Below are positions 50,929 to 61,773 of a stretch of 64,000 nt of DNA, one piece after another. Origin of the DNA: Chlamydiales bacterium (GTDB lineage Bacteria > Chlamydiota > Chlamydiia > Chlamydiales > Simkaniaceae); NCBI GenBank assembly GCA_024233395.1, contig JACKPR010000002.1, positions 372,001 to 436,000 of the forward strand. Direction: 5' to 3'. The number at the start of each line of letters is the position of its first letter. The stretch's first letter is position 1. Under the pieces are notes generated by a model. That model had not been told where the DNA came from and searched no databases. It saw only the letters and a list, made by a program, of their open reading frames with translations. A program made the translations under genes and the position numbers.

Positions 50929-52146
50929 TTAATAGATGAGATATTTCTCACGAACTTTCTTAAATTGCTCCCTCTCATTTTGTTGGTAAGCAATCATTTT
51001 CCATGCAGCATAACGTTCATGCAACAGCATCCGATAAATCTCATCATTCCCATTGGCAAGATTAAAAAGCCTTTTTTTGCCTCCATCGACCTTTTGAAGA
51101 TATCCTTTGGTTTCTTTGGGATAAAGACTTTTTAAAATTCCCATCAAAAGATACTGAACACTCAAAGGCTTATAGCGGCGGATATCGGTCACTCGAATGA
51201 GCACACCATGACAGTCCTTATCCTTCATCGATCCATAAAAAGGACGGTAATGAAAAGGAAAGAAATGAACCCCGGGAAGCTTTTGACTATTGAGTTTGGC
51301 AGCAAAGGCTTCAGCATCAATCCAAGGGGCTCCTACAACTTTAAAAGGGAGGGTATAACCGACTCCAATGTTCACAATGTTGAGTTCTCCAATAATTCCT
51401 GTTGATGCATAAAACAAAGGGATATCTGCTTCTGGAATATGGGGGCTTGTAGGAATCCATGTCAATCCCGTCTCTTTAAAACTCATTGTTCGCTTCCACC
51501 CTTTCATCGGAATAACTTTAAGATTGCAGCCGATTTTATATTCTCCATTAAAAAAAGTGGCAAGCTCACCAATTGTCATTCCATGACAATAAGGAACATT
51601 GATATATCCAATAAAGGAGCGCCATTTCTCTTCAAGCATTCCACCATCGATAATGAGTCCATTAATCGGATTTGGGCGATCCAAGACCAAAACAGGAATT
51701 TTCCGTTTTGCTGCTTCTTCCATCACATAGAAAAGGGTCGTCGCATACGTATAGGAACGGGTTCCAATATCTTGAATATCATAGATTAAAAGATCGATTC
51801 CATTCAGCATCTGATCATTGGGACGTCGCGTTTTCCCATGAAGGCTATAGACAGGAAGATTTTCAAGAGTTCCATCTTCAATCTTTTCGAAGGCATAGCC
51901 GCTCCCATGCCATCCATGCTCTGGAGAAAAAAGAGCGACGATCTTCATCCCATTTTTTCGGAGGACTTCAACGGTAGGGGTCAGTTTTTTATCGACACCT
52001 GTCTGATTACTAATCAGACCAATTCGCTTATTTCGATAGGTTTTGTCGTACCCTTCTCGAATAAAAGTATCGATACCAAGATCAATTTCTGCAAAAAGAG
52101 GAAACCCTATGAACAGAAAAATGATAAGTCGAACGATTTGTTTCAT
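50929..52146 (-). CDS. namZ: NamZ-type exo-beta-N-acetylmuramidase (DUF1343)
   Basis: 405 residues with a signal peptide (MKQIVRLIIFLFIGFPLFAE). Conserved parts: GLISNQTGVD, LFSPEHGWHG, DIQDIGTRSYTY and DRPNPING, all hallmarks of DUF1343. The founding member, Bacillus NamZ, releases MurNAc from the non-reducing end of peptidoglycan fragments. In a chlamydia this points to cleavage or recycling of the sparse division-septum peptidoglycan in the periplasm. Its promoter region is shared with nothing obvious. Confidence 0.85.
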   Translation of the reverse strand: MKQIVRLIIFLFIGFPLFAEIDLGIDTFIREGYDKTYRNKRIGLISNQTGVDKKLTPTVEVLRKNGMKIVALFSPEHGWHGSGYAFEKIEDGTLENLPVYSLHGKTRRPNDQMLNGIDLLIYDIQDIGTRSYTYATTLFYVMEEAAKRKIPVLVLDRPNPINGLIIDGGMLEEKWRSFIGYINVPYCHGMTIGELATFFNGEYKIGCNLKVIPMKGWKRTMSFKETGLTWIPTSPHIPEADIPLFYASTGIIGELNIVNIGVGYTLPFKVVGAPWIDAEAFAAKLNSQKLPGVHFFPFHYRPFYGSMKDKDCHGVLIRVTDIRRYKPLSVQYLLMGILKSLYPKETKGYLQKVDGGKKRLFNLANGNDEIYRMLLHERYAAWKMIAYQQNEREQFKKVREKYLIY

Positions 52147-52230
52147 AACGGAAAATCTTAGAGGAAAAATCTTTTTTCGTGTACAAGAACAGTTACGGGG
52201 GAGTGTATTTCATAGGGCTTGAGTACGTAA

Positions 52231-55200
52231 ATGGCAGAAAAACAAAGTGAAACAAAACAGATGCATCATGCGCGAGATCTATTAGGATCTGTTGTTGGAG
52301 CTCAATTGACCCTTGAAGAACGCGTTGAAAAAGCGATAGAACTCGCAGGATTGATCTTAAGCGAATCGAATAAAAGACTGACCAAGGAAGAGAAAAAAAG
52401 GTATGGAGAACTCCATCGAATGATGAGCGATCCTGTTGGAAAAGTCTTCCTGACCAATATGACCGATCAATGTTTTCGTTCCAAAAACTATCACCGTATT
52501 GCCGATCAAATGGTCTATCTCCTTAACCTTTATGGTACACCCAAGTTTTTTTCCCCTTTTAAAAGGCTGCAACTTTATCTCTTTAAAGTTTTTGGAAATC
52601 AATTTGCAAAACTTTTAGTCCCTATTGCTATCTGGAACCTCCGCAAAGAAACCTCATCTGTCATCATCCCAGGAGAAAAAGGGCCTCTTATCCGTCATAT
52701 CAAAAAACGAAGAGAACAAGGGATCCGCTTAAATCTTAACCATCTTGGAGAAGCAATACTTGGAGAAGAAGAAGCTGTCCGTCGTCTAAATGTCTACCTC
52801 GAAGACTTAAAAAACCCTTTGATCGATTATGTATCGATCAAAATTTCAACCATTTATTCTCAAATCAATCTTCTCTCTTATGATAAAACCCTCGAAGCTA
52901 TTGCTGAAAGGCTTCGTATCCTTTACCGAAGCGCGATAAAAAATACTCTCACAAGAAAAGATGGGAGGAAAATTGAAAAGTTCGTCAACCTCGATATGGA
53001 AGAATATAAAGATCTTCATTTGACGAAAGATCTTTTCATGAAAGTCCTGAGTGAAGAAGAATTTAAAGACCTTTCCGCAGGGATCGTCCTCCAAGCTTAT
53101 CTTCCTGATAGCCATGAGATCCAAAGAGAAATTACCGAATGGGCAATGGAGAGAGTGAAAAATGGGGGCGCACCGATTAAGATTCGGATTGTAAAAGGAG
53201 CCAATATGGCCATGGAGCAGCATGAAGCTTCTCTTAAAGGTTGGCCTCAAGCTCCCTACACCTCCAAAATCCGTACAGATGCCAATTACAAACGAATGGT
53301 TCTATATGCTTGTCAAATAGAGCATGCTCGAGCGGTTCACATTGGGATTGCTTCACATAACATTTTTGATATCGCCTTTGCAATGATCCTAAGACTTGAA
53401 AATCGGGTAGAAAGAGAAATCACCTTTGAGATGCTTGAAGGGATGGCTGATCATATGCGTCGCGTCGTTCAAGATTTAACAGGAGACATTCTCCTTTATT
53501 GTGCTGTAGCAACGCGAGAAGACTTTCAAAGCGCGATTGCCTACCTTATTCGTCGCCTCGATGAAAATACCGGAGCAGAAAATTTTCTCGCTCATAGTTT
53601 TGGTCTCAAAGAAGGAACAAAAGAATGGGATGTTCAATCTGCTCTTTTTAAAAAAAGTTGCAGTTTGAAAGATACCGTAGAAAATTCTCCTCGAAAAACA
53701 CAAAACCGATTAGAACCACCGACCCACCTTGATTTTAATGCCCCCTTTGAAAATGAACCCGATACCGATTTTTCTCTTCCACAAAATCGAAAGTGGGCCG
53801 CAGAAATCATCGCTAAGTGGAAAGAAAAGCAGATAGACCCTATCCCTCTTGTTATTGATGGAGAAGAGGTCCACACTGACCTGAAAGGGAAAGGTTATGA
53901 TCCTTCTAGTCCAAGTCACCCTTACTACACCTATTCAAAGGGATCTTGGGAGGATATGGATCGCGCTGTTTCCTCAGCAAAAAAAGAAGAAAAAAATTGG
54001 GCAAATACTTCGATTGAACAGCGATGTACTTATCTTGCGAAAGCAGCACAAAAACTTCGAGAGGAACGAGGAGACCAAATTGGGTCGATGATCGGAGATG
54101 GAGGAAAAACCCTTCAAGAAGCTGATGTTGAACTCTCTGAAACAATCGATTTTGCTGAGTATTACCTCCGCTCAATGCGACAATATGAAAGGCATACCGA
54201 TATTGAGTGGTCTCCTAAAGGAACAGTCCTTGTAGCTTCTCCTTGGAACTTCCCTAAAGCGATTCCTGCAGGAGGAATTTTTGCCGCCCTTGTTACCGGA
54301 AATTGTGTCCTCTTTAAACCCGCCCCTGAAGCTGTCATGACTGGCTATGAGCTCGTCAAAGCACTTTGGGCTGCAGGCATTCCGAAAAAAGTTCTTCAAT
54401 TTATCGCTTGTGATGATGATCCCACAGGAACAAAACTGATCAAAGATGAACGGATCAATGCGGTTATTTTAACTGGGGCAACCAGTACAGGAAAGCTCTT
54501 CATGAAAATGCGTCCTGGAATCGATCTCTCTGCAGAAACGGGAGGTAAAAATGCAATGGTTATCACCGCACTTTCAGATCGTGACTTAGCAATTAAAGAA
54601 CTCATCCAATCGGCCTTTGGCCACAATGGTCAAAAGTGTAGTGCTGCTTCTCTAGCAATTTTAGAAAAAGAGGTTTACGATGATCCTCACTTCATGCAAC
54701 AACTCCGCGATGCTGCAATGAGTTTAAAAGTTGGGTCTCCTTGGGACGTAGCGAATAAAATGACACCTCTGATCAACCCTCCCAATGAAACCCTTCATCG
54801 AGGGCTAACAACTTTAGAACCCGGAGAGTCTTGGCTCTTAGAACCAAAAGTAGATCCCCATAATCCTAATTTATGGACACCAGGAATTAAACTAGGCGTT
54901 CAACGAGGAAACTTTACTCAGAAAAATGAACTCTTTGGCCCTGTACTAGGGCTTATCCGCGCTGACAACCTCGATCAAGCGATTCATATCGCAAACTCTA
55001 CCCCTTATGGCCTTACTTCGGGGCTTCAATCTCTTGATAAACGGGAGCAAAAAAAATGGCAGCGCCTTATCATTGCAGGGAACTGCTACATCAACCGAAG
55101 CATCACAGGAGCCATCGTCCGACGCCAAGCTTTCGGTGGAACAAAAAATAGTTGTTTTGGCCATGGATCAAAAGCTGGAGGGCCTAATTATCTGACTCAG

Positions 55201-55851
55201 TTTATGCATGCAAAACAAATCGGAATTCCTAAAGAAAAATTCCCCGTTAGCGATTGGGTCAACAACCTTACCAGCTTCCTTGAAAAGTTTGATCTTTCTG
55301 CAGAAGATCTCGGAGTATGGTATGCTAGTATTTCGAGTTATGCCTACTATTGGCAACAATTTAGACGAGACAAAGATCAATCAAAGGTTGTGGGAGAAGA
55401 TAATTACTTCCGCTATATCCCTCATAAAAAATTGATTTTCCGCATTACTTCCGAAGATAACCCTCTTGATTACCTCCGTGTTTTTGCTGCGGCTCTAACA
55501 ACTGAAACACGTCTTGAAATCAGTTGGGAGAAAAATCAAGACATAAACGTTCATCAAGCAAACTGGGAAGTTCTTCTTCCCATTTTCAATATCCTTGAAG
55601 AGGATGAAAAAACATTCATTGATCGGATGGAACATGGCCATATCAAGCGGGTCCGCATGCTTCATGAACCTTCTTTTGTCTTAAAAAAAGCAGCCGCAGA
55701 AAATGCTTCTTATATTGATTATGCCCCAGTTCTAGCAAATGGTCGGATCGAACTTCTCCATTACCTTAGAGAACTGTCTCTTTCCATCTCCTATCACCGG
55801 TATGGAAATCTCGGACTCCGAGAGGGAGAGCTTCGCCGCCCTATTCTATAG
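52231..55851 (+). CDS. putA: Bifunctional proline dehydrogenase / P5C dehydrogenase
   Basis: 1206 residues. The N-terminal proline dehydrogenase barrel covers about 160-470 (RLNLNHLGEA, IRIVKGANMAMEQHE). The aldehyde dehydrogenase domain covers about 530-1000 with SPWNFPKAIPAGG and the catalytic Cys in GHNGQKCSAAS. A C-terminal extension follows, as in long PutA proteins. No ribbon-helix-helix repressor domain is present. It oxidises proline to glutamate, feeding electrons to quinone. The DNA end overlaps repeat R3. Confidence 0.93.
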   Translation: MAEKQSETKQMHHARDLLGSVVGAQLTLEERVEKAIELAGLILSESNKRLTKEEKKRYGELHRMMSDPVGKVFLTNMTDQCFRSKNYHRIADQMVYLLNLYGTPKFFSPFKRLQLYLFKVFGNQFAKLLVPIAIWNLRKETSSVIIPGEKGPLIRHIKKRREQGIRLNLNHLGEAILGEEEAVRRLNVYLEDLKNPLIDYVSIKISTIYSQINLLSYDKTLEAIAERLRILYRSAIKNTLTRKDGRKIEKFVNLDMEEYKDLHLTKDLFMKVLSEEEFKDLSAGIVLQAYLPDSHEIQREITEWAMERVKNGGAPIKIRIVKGANMAMEQHEASLKGWPQAPYTSKIRTDANYKRMVLYACQIEHARAVHIGIASHNIFDIAFAMILRLENRVEREITFEMLEGMADHMRRVVQDLTGDILLYCAVATREDFQSAIAYLIRRLDENTGAENFLAHSFGLKEGTKEWDVQSALFKKSCSLKDTVENSPRKTQNRLEPPTHLDFNAPFENEPDTDFSLPQNRKWAAEIIAKWKEKQIDPIPLVIDGEEVHTDLKGKGYDPSSPSHPYYTYSKGSWEDMDRAVSSAKKEEKNWANTSIEQRCTYLAKAAQKLREERGDQIGSMIGDGGKTLQEADVELSETIDFAEYYLRSMRQYERHTDIEWSPKGTVLVASPWNFPKAIPAGGIFAALVTGNCVLFKPAPEAVMTGYELVKALWAAGIPKKVLQFIACDDDPTGTKLIKDERINAVILTGATSTGKLFMKMRPGIDLSAETGGKNAMVITALSDRDLAIKELIQSAFGHNGQKCSAASLAILEKEVYDDPHFMQQLRDAAMSLKVGSPWDVANKMTPLINPPNETLHRGLTTLEPGESWLLEPKVDPHNPNLWTPGIKLGVQRGNFTQKNELFGPVLGLIRADNLDQAIHIANSTPYGLTSGLQSLDKREQKKWQRLIIAGNCYINRSITGAIVRRQAFGGTKNSCFGHGSKAGGPNYLTQFMHAKQIGIPKEKFPVSDWVNNLTSFLEKFDLSAEDLGVWYASISSYAYYWQQFRRDKDQSKVVGEDNYFRYIPHKKLIFRITSEDNPLDYLRVFAAALTTETRLEISWEKNQDINVHQANWEVLLPIFNILEEDEKTFIDRMEHGHIKRVRMLHEPSFVLKKAAAENASYIDYAPVLANGRIELLHYLRELSLSISYHRYGNLGLREGELRRPIL

Positions 55852-55880
55852 CTAAAACACTTTAAAAATGGGATGATTTA
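55847..55880. repeat. 34-bp repeat, copy R3
   Basis: Same unit as R1 (TATAGCTAAAACA-C-TTTAAA then ATGGGATGATTTA), between convergent putA and the 1956-aa gene. It carries the stop codons of both. Confidence 0.7.
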
Positions 55881-58800
55881 TTCCTCACATTCTTCTTCAC
55901 AAGAAGTGGAATTTCCTATGCTAGGAAATTCAGAGTCACTTCCTAACATCGATAGAAGACTGTCGACTTCACTGATATCGATCGATCTTTCTGATGATGA
56001 ACTATACAGACTTTCTAAATGTTCTACATACCCCAATGGATTTTCTTTTTTTTCATAATCTAAGTCCATACTCGGCATATAGCTTTCTAAAGGATCCATC
56101 TCGAGATCCCCGGAATAAAATTCTGAAGGTATGCAGGGTAGTCCTTCTATTGAAGAATCATCGACTTTTTTAAAGGGATAAGAAAGGGGCCCATATAAAA
56201 ATTCTGAATAAGCATTATTTAAAAAAAGGAGAAGATCAAACTCTCTTTCCATCTCTAGGGAGTACAATACCTCTACTTCCTTTTTTCTGGGTCCCTCTTT
56301 TCCATCTTTAATAAAGGTAAATCGGTATTTTTCCATGAGTCTTACCCCAATAATTTGACGATGATTTGAAGAGAAAGGATCGGTCCAAACCGCATCTTTT
56401 TTCTTTTGCGTTAGTGTTTCAAGAAAGATCTGCAACGAGGGAAGTGTTTGATAGATATGTAATTTTAAAGCTGTCATGGAATAGCTTAAAGGAACCCATA
56501 GTGTTTTGTCGGAAACCACAAACTCACTTTCGCAATCGTTTAGTGTCATTTTGATTGGCTGCCCACGAAATAAGTAATCATCTTTCATCATTCTTTTTGG
56601 ATGAACAATTTCAGCAGTCTGACAACCAAACCAATAGGTAACAAACTCAACTGTGGTCGAAGACTCACCTTCCTTATAGGTTGCATGGACAGGAACCGAA
56701 GTAACATTAATGCCATTTCGGGTAAATGAAAGCTTAATACGCGATTGATTGGGATCATTTTTAGCCAAATTATTTTGAAGAGTCCCCATCTCATTGCGTG
56801 AAGAATAACACTGACCTAGATCAATCTTTCCCTTACTGACTTGTTTAGGGTAAATGAGCCAGGCTATTCCTAATATATCCTTGAAAAAGTTATGTGGTCT
56901 GACATCAGTAAAAACCTTTTCTTCTTTCTCTTGCACTTCTCCTGCTGAGAGAATATCTAAACGCATTTGATCCAAATGGCCTTCTAAAGTCTCATAAAAG
57001 GACCTAGCCTCAAGAGAATCCATCTTTATAGTTTTTGTAAGTTGATAGTGTGGACAATCATAACTCACTTCAAATTCGTTTTTAGGCATGATTGGATCTT
57101 GGCTCACTCGAATAGGATAGGGAATCCCTGAAAGAGTAAATGACGCTTCGTAGATTTTGCCATTTCTTACTGCTTGTATGAACAAATAAATTTTATGCAT
57201 TTTTTGATAAAAGATATGCTTAAAATGCATAACCTGCCAACTAAGAATTCTTTTCATCATCTCTTGATCTTGAAGAAAAACTTTTGTAGGGTAGGTTTTC
57301 TTTGAAAAAACCTCTTCTCTAAGAAAGCTCCCTTTAATCGACACTTCAAAAGCTTCTTCCTCATGGGTAAGTTTATCTTCTCCTTGTGAAAGAAGAGGCT
57401 CATTTTTGAAATGAGTATAAGTGGGCCGAATCTCAAAACAGCATTCAAGCATTAAGCTACAAGAGAAATCTATAGCTAGACCCATTGAAAAAGCCTTTTT
57501 GACCTGTTTGACTGTAGACATTCGTTGACATAGTTCATCTTTCCATTGGCGTGAAAATTCTTGTCGCAGCTCCCTACAAAGCTTTGCAAACCCTTCTTCA
57601 AGAACTTGGCATGTTTCGAATAGTTCAGAACAATCAAACTGCTCCATTTCATGAGAGGAAGTGTAGCAGTCTTGCATAGAAGGAACGAGCCCTATGAGTT
57701 CTTTAGTGGGAATTAAGCTATGAAACTCTTTATAGGGGGAAATAGGACCAGAAACTGCATAAGAGAGCAATTGTTCCATAGAGATTTCTCTAGGACAAAC
57801 CCTCTCACACTTTTGAATTAAGTGGATCAAATTTTTCCTAAGAGCCCTCCGTAATGACGTCAAAAATAGATGAAAAGCGCGCAACAGTTTTTCTTGATCC
57901 TCAACTTCAAGTGCAAAGTGCGCAAGGATTTGTTGGAGTTTTGGGTGAACTCTAAAATCAGCAAAGCTTTCTGAAGGAGTACTAGAGTCATCTCTTCGAT
58001 CATAGCCAAAGTGATAAAAACAGCATTCGAGAAGAGAAAGAATGGGATCAAAAGAATCATAGTGACTGACTGAAAGGGGAAGAGTCACTGTTTGAGAATA
58101 GGAGGTAAAGGTGTCCATTGAAATCAAAGTCACTGTTGCCACAACATTTTCATGAGATAGTTCCCATGAAGTAACCATTCCCTTATCAGAATTATGATGA
58201 AAATCTAAAGGAACCAAAGCATCATTTGCAGAAAATAATGGAAACAAGAGGTTCATGCTCTCAACTTTTTGAGGAAAAGTTCCAAGAACATGATGAATTG
58301 GTTTATAAATAGAAGCATTGCAAAAAAAGGCGCGAACCTGGCCAAAAAGATCCGGACGACTATCGACTTTTAAAGGTTTTGACAAATCATAAACAATTTC
58401 TTCAACTTCATCGTGATGTGTATGAGGAATCATAGGAGCTTCGACCAAAGAAAAAACATCCTCTCTTACGATAATAAAGCGTTTTAACACCTTAAAAAAC
58501 CCTAGATAATCTATTTCTTGATCATGCGTTAGAAGGAGAAGTGCAAAGTAAGTTCCCAACCGATGTCCCTGCGTCTTTTCTAGAGCTTTGATTAAAAGAA
58601 CCCGGTCAACGACCATTAGTGGATTATCGCTTAGTGCTAAAAGATGATAAAAAACATAAACCCTTTCCTTACCTATAAAGGGAAAATTCATTGTCTGCAT
58701 CGTTTTCAGACATAAAACAACACGCTCTTCTGTAATCGGACCTTCAATTGAGAGAAGGGGATTAACATAAAGAGTCCACTTTTCTTCTAATGTCATAGGG

Positions 58801-61748
58801 CGTGATAAAACCCTCTTTTCAATAAAAGGGATAGCCGCTTCAAGCGATTCTGTCCGTTTTTCACTAGCCAAATGAAGCGCAGTAAGAAGATCAAAAGGTT
58901 CCTCTTCTTTTCTAGGATCGATAGGTGGAAACCCTAAAATTAACTCTCCTGAATGGAGAGGTTCTTCTACTGCCTGAATCATCAGGCTAAGCTTAGTTGA
59001 TGCATTCAAATGGGGATAACGACTTTCAAAAACCTGTAACACTTCAAAATGGGATCTAGAAATTTTGCCATTTAAATAAGCCCTTAAGGTCGAAAGGTAG
59101 AGAGATACATCAACGATTTCTGACTCAAGACATTGGGCATAAAACCATTGATTATATAAGTCTATGTCCTTAAAACTATTGATGAAGTCATTTTTCTCAA
59201 ACATTTCTAAAAATATATCGAGAAGAAGGGAAGACTCTCCTGAAAGATTTAAAGGCATTTTATCAATAAGCATTTCCGAATAATTTTTAAAACCGGGAGG
59301 AAGTCCATCGAGCAGTCGATGGACTTGTTCTAAAGTAACAACTCCATAGGGCCAAGTTCGGAAGGTTGCGACCAAACTTGCATGAAGGGGTTTTAAAAGA
59401 CAAAGAAAGTATCCCTTCAAAGCTTCTAATCGGTTTGGACCTGGAACAGGATCTTCTAAAAGTTGTTGATCTCGTGTAGGATCTCTCATTGAATCGATCA
59501 ATTCATCCACCCTATCCCCTATCTTTTCCCTTTCGTCATAATCTTTCTGAATTTGATCAAAGTTGATCTGTGGGTGATAGGTTAAAAGAATCGTTACGGT
59601 TTTCGGATCTAATTGAATTTCCATTATTTTTTCGATCCAACTAACCCAATTGAGTAAGATTTCATATCCTTCAGAATTGTTTTGTAAAGAAAGGAGCTCA
59701 TAGAAAATATAGAGCTTTTGAAAAAAAGTAAAAGGATGTTTTACCTTCTTTATAAATTCCAAGCATCGTTTTAAGTGGTCATGATCGAGAATATCTGGAA
59801 GGGGTGAAAGAACATGGAAGTAAAGAAGTCTAACATCTTGTGGAGCCATTTTCTTTCCGTCTAAAATGTTTTCTTCAAAAAGGGAAACAACTTGCCTAAT
59901 CTCTAAAGCATTGACTTTATGAGCAAAACAGAGTGCCGTGTTAAGAAGAGAAGGAATTTTATCGAGAACTGCAGGAGAAGGAGCTTTCCAAAAAGAGGCG
60001 TTTGGCGGGAGCAAGATATCCCCTTTATGGACTCGCTGTGCAGTATGTAAAAAAAGAGATAAAACCTCATTAACTCTCATAGGAGGCAATTGATCTAAAT
60101 AAAGAAAGATTAAATCAAAATGACTCGGAGTTAGTTGACAACGTATGAAGGCCCCTAAAGCAGAAAAATACAAAGAGCTTTTAACTTCATCTTCTTCACT
60201 AAGATTTAGACAGGCATTGAATGCCGCCATCCTTCTAAGAATCTCTTCATTCTCCCATGAAATAGGCCTTCTGGACCCGAGCTCTGACTTTGGCAAGCAA
60301 TCAAAAAAAGCTTCCGTTTCCCCTTTGACTTGATGAGGAATCATTTTTTCAAACTCTACATAGAGAGTTTTCATAGAGTGTAGCTCTTTTTTACGATCCT
60401 TAATGAGATAATCAAGAATTTGTTTCGTAGAAATTAGAAAATAAGGACTCCGATAAAAAAGAAGAATCACTTGAGTAACATCAGAATAATCGTCTTCAGG
60501 AATACGAAGATACCCCATAAGAAGAGCAAGAGCATTTTCTTCAAAAGATTCTTCGCTTTTTTCGTAAACTAAACTTAAGGAACAAATGAGTGGGATAACA
60601 ACTCTAGGATTTATCGCATCATCTTTAATACTGCATTTTTGAGCGGAAGGTAAATATTGAAATTTGTCCAAATTTTGAAGGTATTTTCGATTGGTTTTAA
60701 AAGCCCATAAGACAATTTGATGGGTAGGATCTGTAAACCCTTCCAAAAAAACAACCCCCTGGATCCTTAATATAATAAGAGAAGAAATATAGAGGGAACA
60801 ATCCTTCTTTTTGGAAATTGTTTCATAGGCTTCTTCTGGAAGGATATATAAAGGGTCCTTTTGGATCTTTTTGTAGAGATGAGAAACAAAACAGATAAGA
60901 TCCATCCGCAGTGCCTCATCCTTGGTGAAGCGATCAATAAGGAGCTTAGTCACTTCTTCTGGAATCGAATTTTGAAAAAAGGACTCCATCGAAACCACAG
61001 TCATCTGAGCAACAAAAGGCCTAAGCCTTTGAAAGGGATACTGCATTTTACCCAATGAGTCTGGAGGCTTGGGAAGTGTCTCAGCTACGGAGCGGAACGG
61101 ATAGTTCTCAAGAAGTTGCCTCGTAATCTCAGCTCCATCCTGGACACACCCTTGATAAAGAATCACGACATCAAACCAAGTCAAATCTCTGTCTGGATGT
61201 TTAAGAGCAGTACTATTAGCTAAAGGAAGAAGGATGTAAGGAAACTGACCAGGTATTGCTTTAGGATCCTCATAATAACGGTAAAGAACTTTGACCATCT
61301 GATCGATTTCACGTTGAGCATCTAAGGCATCTTTATAAAAGTGAGAAGAAGGATCGACCTTATGAAGAGGACGAGGCCTTGTTTTTACCCCTTGACGTTG
61401 CCAAACTTCAAGCATTTTTTCTTTCTGAACATAGGCTTTCGAAAGCTTGATTTTTTCGCATCGAGCATTAAAGGTCTTATCATCAGCTAAAGGATTAGCA
61501 CACATCATGCATCGATGGACATCTTCAGCAATACTTTTCCATTCTAAATACTTCGTCTCTAGTTCCAAAGGGATGACAAGCATCACTCTCGTACCAAAAG
61601 CCCGGACAAGCATGGAGCCAATAATGTCTTTGGCATCTTCCCGAGAACATAGCGATAACTTCTTAATTGAAGATGAGTCCAATGCTTTTTGTGAGGAAAG
61701 ATAACTACAAATACGAGCATCCAAAGGAATTTTTGACGGAGTCGCCAT
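55878..61748 (-). CDS. Giant hypothetical protein, 1956 aa, with internal duplication
   Basis: No signal peptide, span or enzyme motif is recognised. Residues about 8-50 (LDARICSYLSSQKALDSSSI and on) have an F-box-like feel, weakly. A long helical region contains a duplication: residues about 435-745 align with about 800-1100 (SLYFSALGAFIRCQLTPSHF against SLYLSTLRAYLNGKISRSHF, and KLYIFYELLSLQNN against RVYVFYHLLALSDN). The last third looks beta-rich, ending in an acidic tail (SCEEECEE). It is 25 bases downstream of the HEGVH membrane protein gene on the same strand. A cytosolic scaffold or a secreted effector is possible. Confidence 0.7.
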   Translation of the reverse strand: MATPSKIPLDARICSYLSSQKALDSSSIKKLSLCSREDAKDIIGSMLVRAFGTRVMLVIPLELETKYLEWKSIAEDVHRCMMCANPLADDKTFNARCEKIKLSKAYVQKEKMLEVWQRQGVKTRPRPLHKVDPSSHFYKDALDAQREIDQMVKVLYRYYEDPKAIPGQFPYILLPLANSTALKHPDRDLTWFDVVILYQGCVQDGAEITRQLLENYPFRSVAETLPKPPDSLGKMQYPFQRLRPFVAQMTVVSMESFFQNSIPEEVTKLLIDRFTKDEALRMDLICFVSHLYKKIQKDPLYILPEEAYETISKKKDCSLYISSLIILRIQGVVFLEGFTDPTHQIVLWAFKTNRKYLQNLDKFQYLPSAQKCSIKDDAINPRVVIPLICSLSLVYEKSEESFEENALALLMGYLRIPEDDYSDVTQVILLFYRSPYFLISTKQILDYLIKDRKKELHSMKTLYVEFEKMIPHQVKGETEAFFDCLPKSELGSRRPISWENEEILRRMAAFNACLNLSEEDEVKSSLYFSALGAFIRCQLTPSHFDLIFLYLDQLPPMRVNEVLSLFLHTAQRVHKGDILLPPNASFWKAPSPAVLDKIPSLLNTALCFAHKVNALEIRQVVSLFEENILDGKKMAPQDVRLLYFHVLSPLPDILDHDHLKRCLEFIKKVKHPFTFFQKLYIFYELLSLQNNSEGYEILLNWVSWIEKIMEIQLDPKTVTILLTYHPQINFDQIQKDYDEREKIGDRVDELIDSMRDPTRDQQLLEDPVPGPNRLEALKGYFLCLLKPLHASLVATFRTWPYGVVTLEQVHRLLDGLPPGFKNYSEMLIDKMPLNLSGESSLLLDIFLEMFEKNDFINSFKDIDLYNQWFYAQCLESEIVDVSLYLSTLRAYLNGKISRSHFEVLQVFESRYPHLNASTKLSLMIQAVEEPLHSGELILGFPPIDPRKEEEPFDLLTALHLASEKRTESLEAAIPFIEKRVLSRPMTLEEKWTLYVNPLLSIEGPITEERVVLCLKTMQTMNFPFIGKERVYVFYHLLALSDNPLMVVDRVLLIKALEKTQGHRLGTYFALLLLTHDQEIDYLGFFKVLKRFIIVREDVFSLVEAPMIPHTHHDEVEEIVYDLSKPLKVDSRPDLFGQVRAFFCNASIYKPIHHVLGTFPQKVESMNLLFPLFSANDALVPLDFHHNSDKGMVTSWELSHENVVATVTLISMDTFTSYSQTVTLPLSVSHYDSFDPILSLLECCFYHFGYDRRDDSSTPSESFADFRVHPKLQQILAHFALEVEDQEKLLRAFHLFLTSLRRALRKNLIHLIQKCERVCPREISMEQLLSYAVSGPISPYKEFHSLIPTKELIGLVPSMQDCYTSSHEMEQFDCSELFETCQVLEEGFAKLCRELRQEFSRQWKDELCQRMSTVKQVKKAFSMGLAIDFSCSLMLECCFEIRPTYTHFKNEPLLSQGEDKLTHEEEAFEVSIKGSFLREEVFSKKTYPTKVFLQDQEMMKRILSWQVMHFKHIFYQKMHKIYLFIQAVRNGKIYEASFTLSGIPYPIRVSQDPIMPKNEFEVSYDCPHYQLTKTIKMDSLEARSFYETLEGHLDQMRLDILSAGEVQEKEEKVFTDVRPHNFFKDILGIAWLIYPKQVSKGKIDLGQCYSSRNEMGTLQNNLAKNDPNQSRIKLSFTRNGINVTSVPVHATYKEGESSTTVEFVTYWFGCQTAEIVHPKRMMKDDYLFRGQPIKMTLNDCESEFVVSDKTLWVPLSYSMTALKLHIYQTLPSLQIFLETLTQKKKDAVWTDPFSSNHRQIIGVRLMEKYRFTFIKDGKEGPRKKEVEVLYSLEMEREFDLLLFLNNAYSEFLYGPLSYPFKKVDDSSIEGLPCIPSEFYSGDLEMDPLESYMPSMDLDYEKKENPLGYVEHLESLYSSSSERSIDISEVDSLLSMLGSDSEFPSIGNSTSCEEECEE

Positions 61749-61773
61749 AGCTATTTCTAAACTTTAATTCTCA

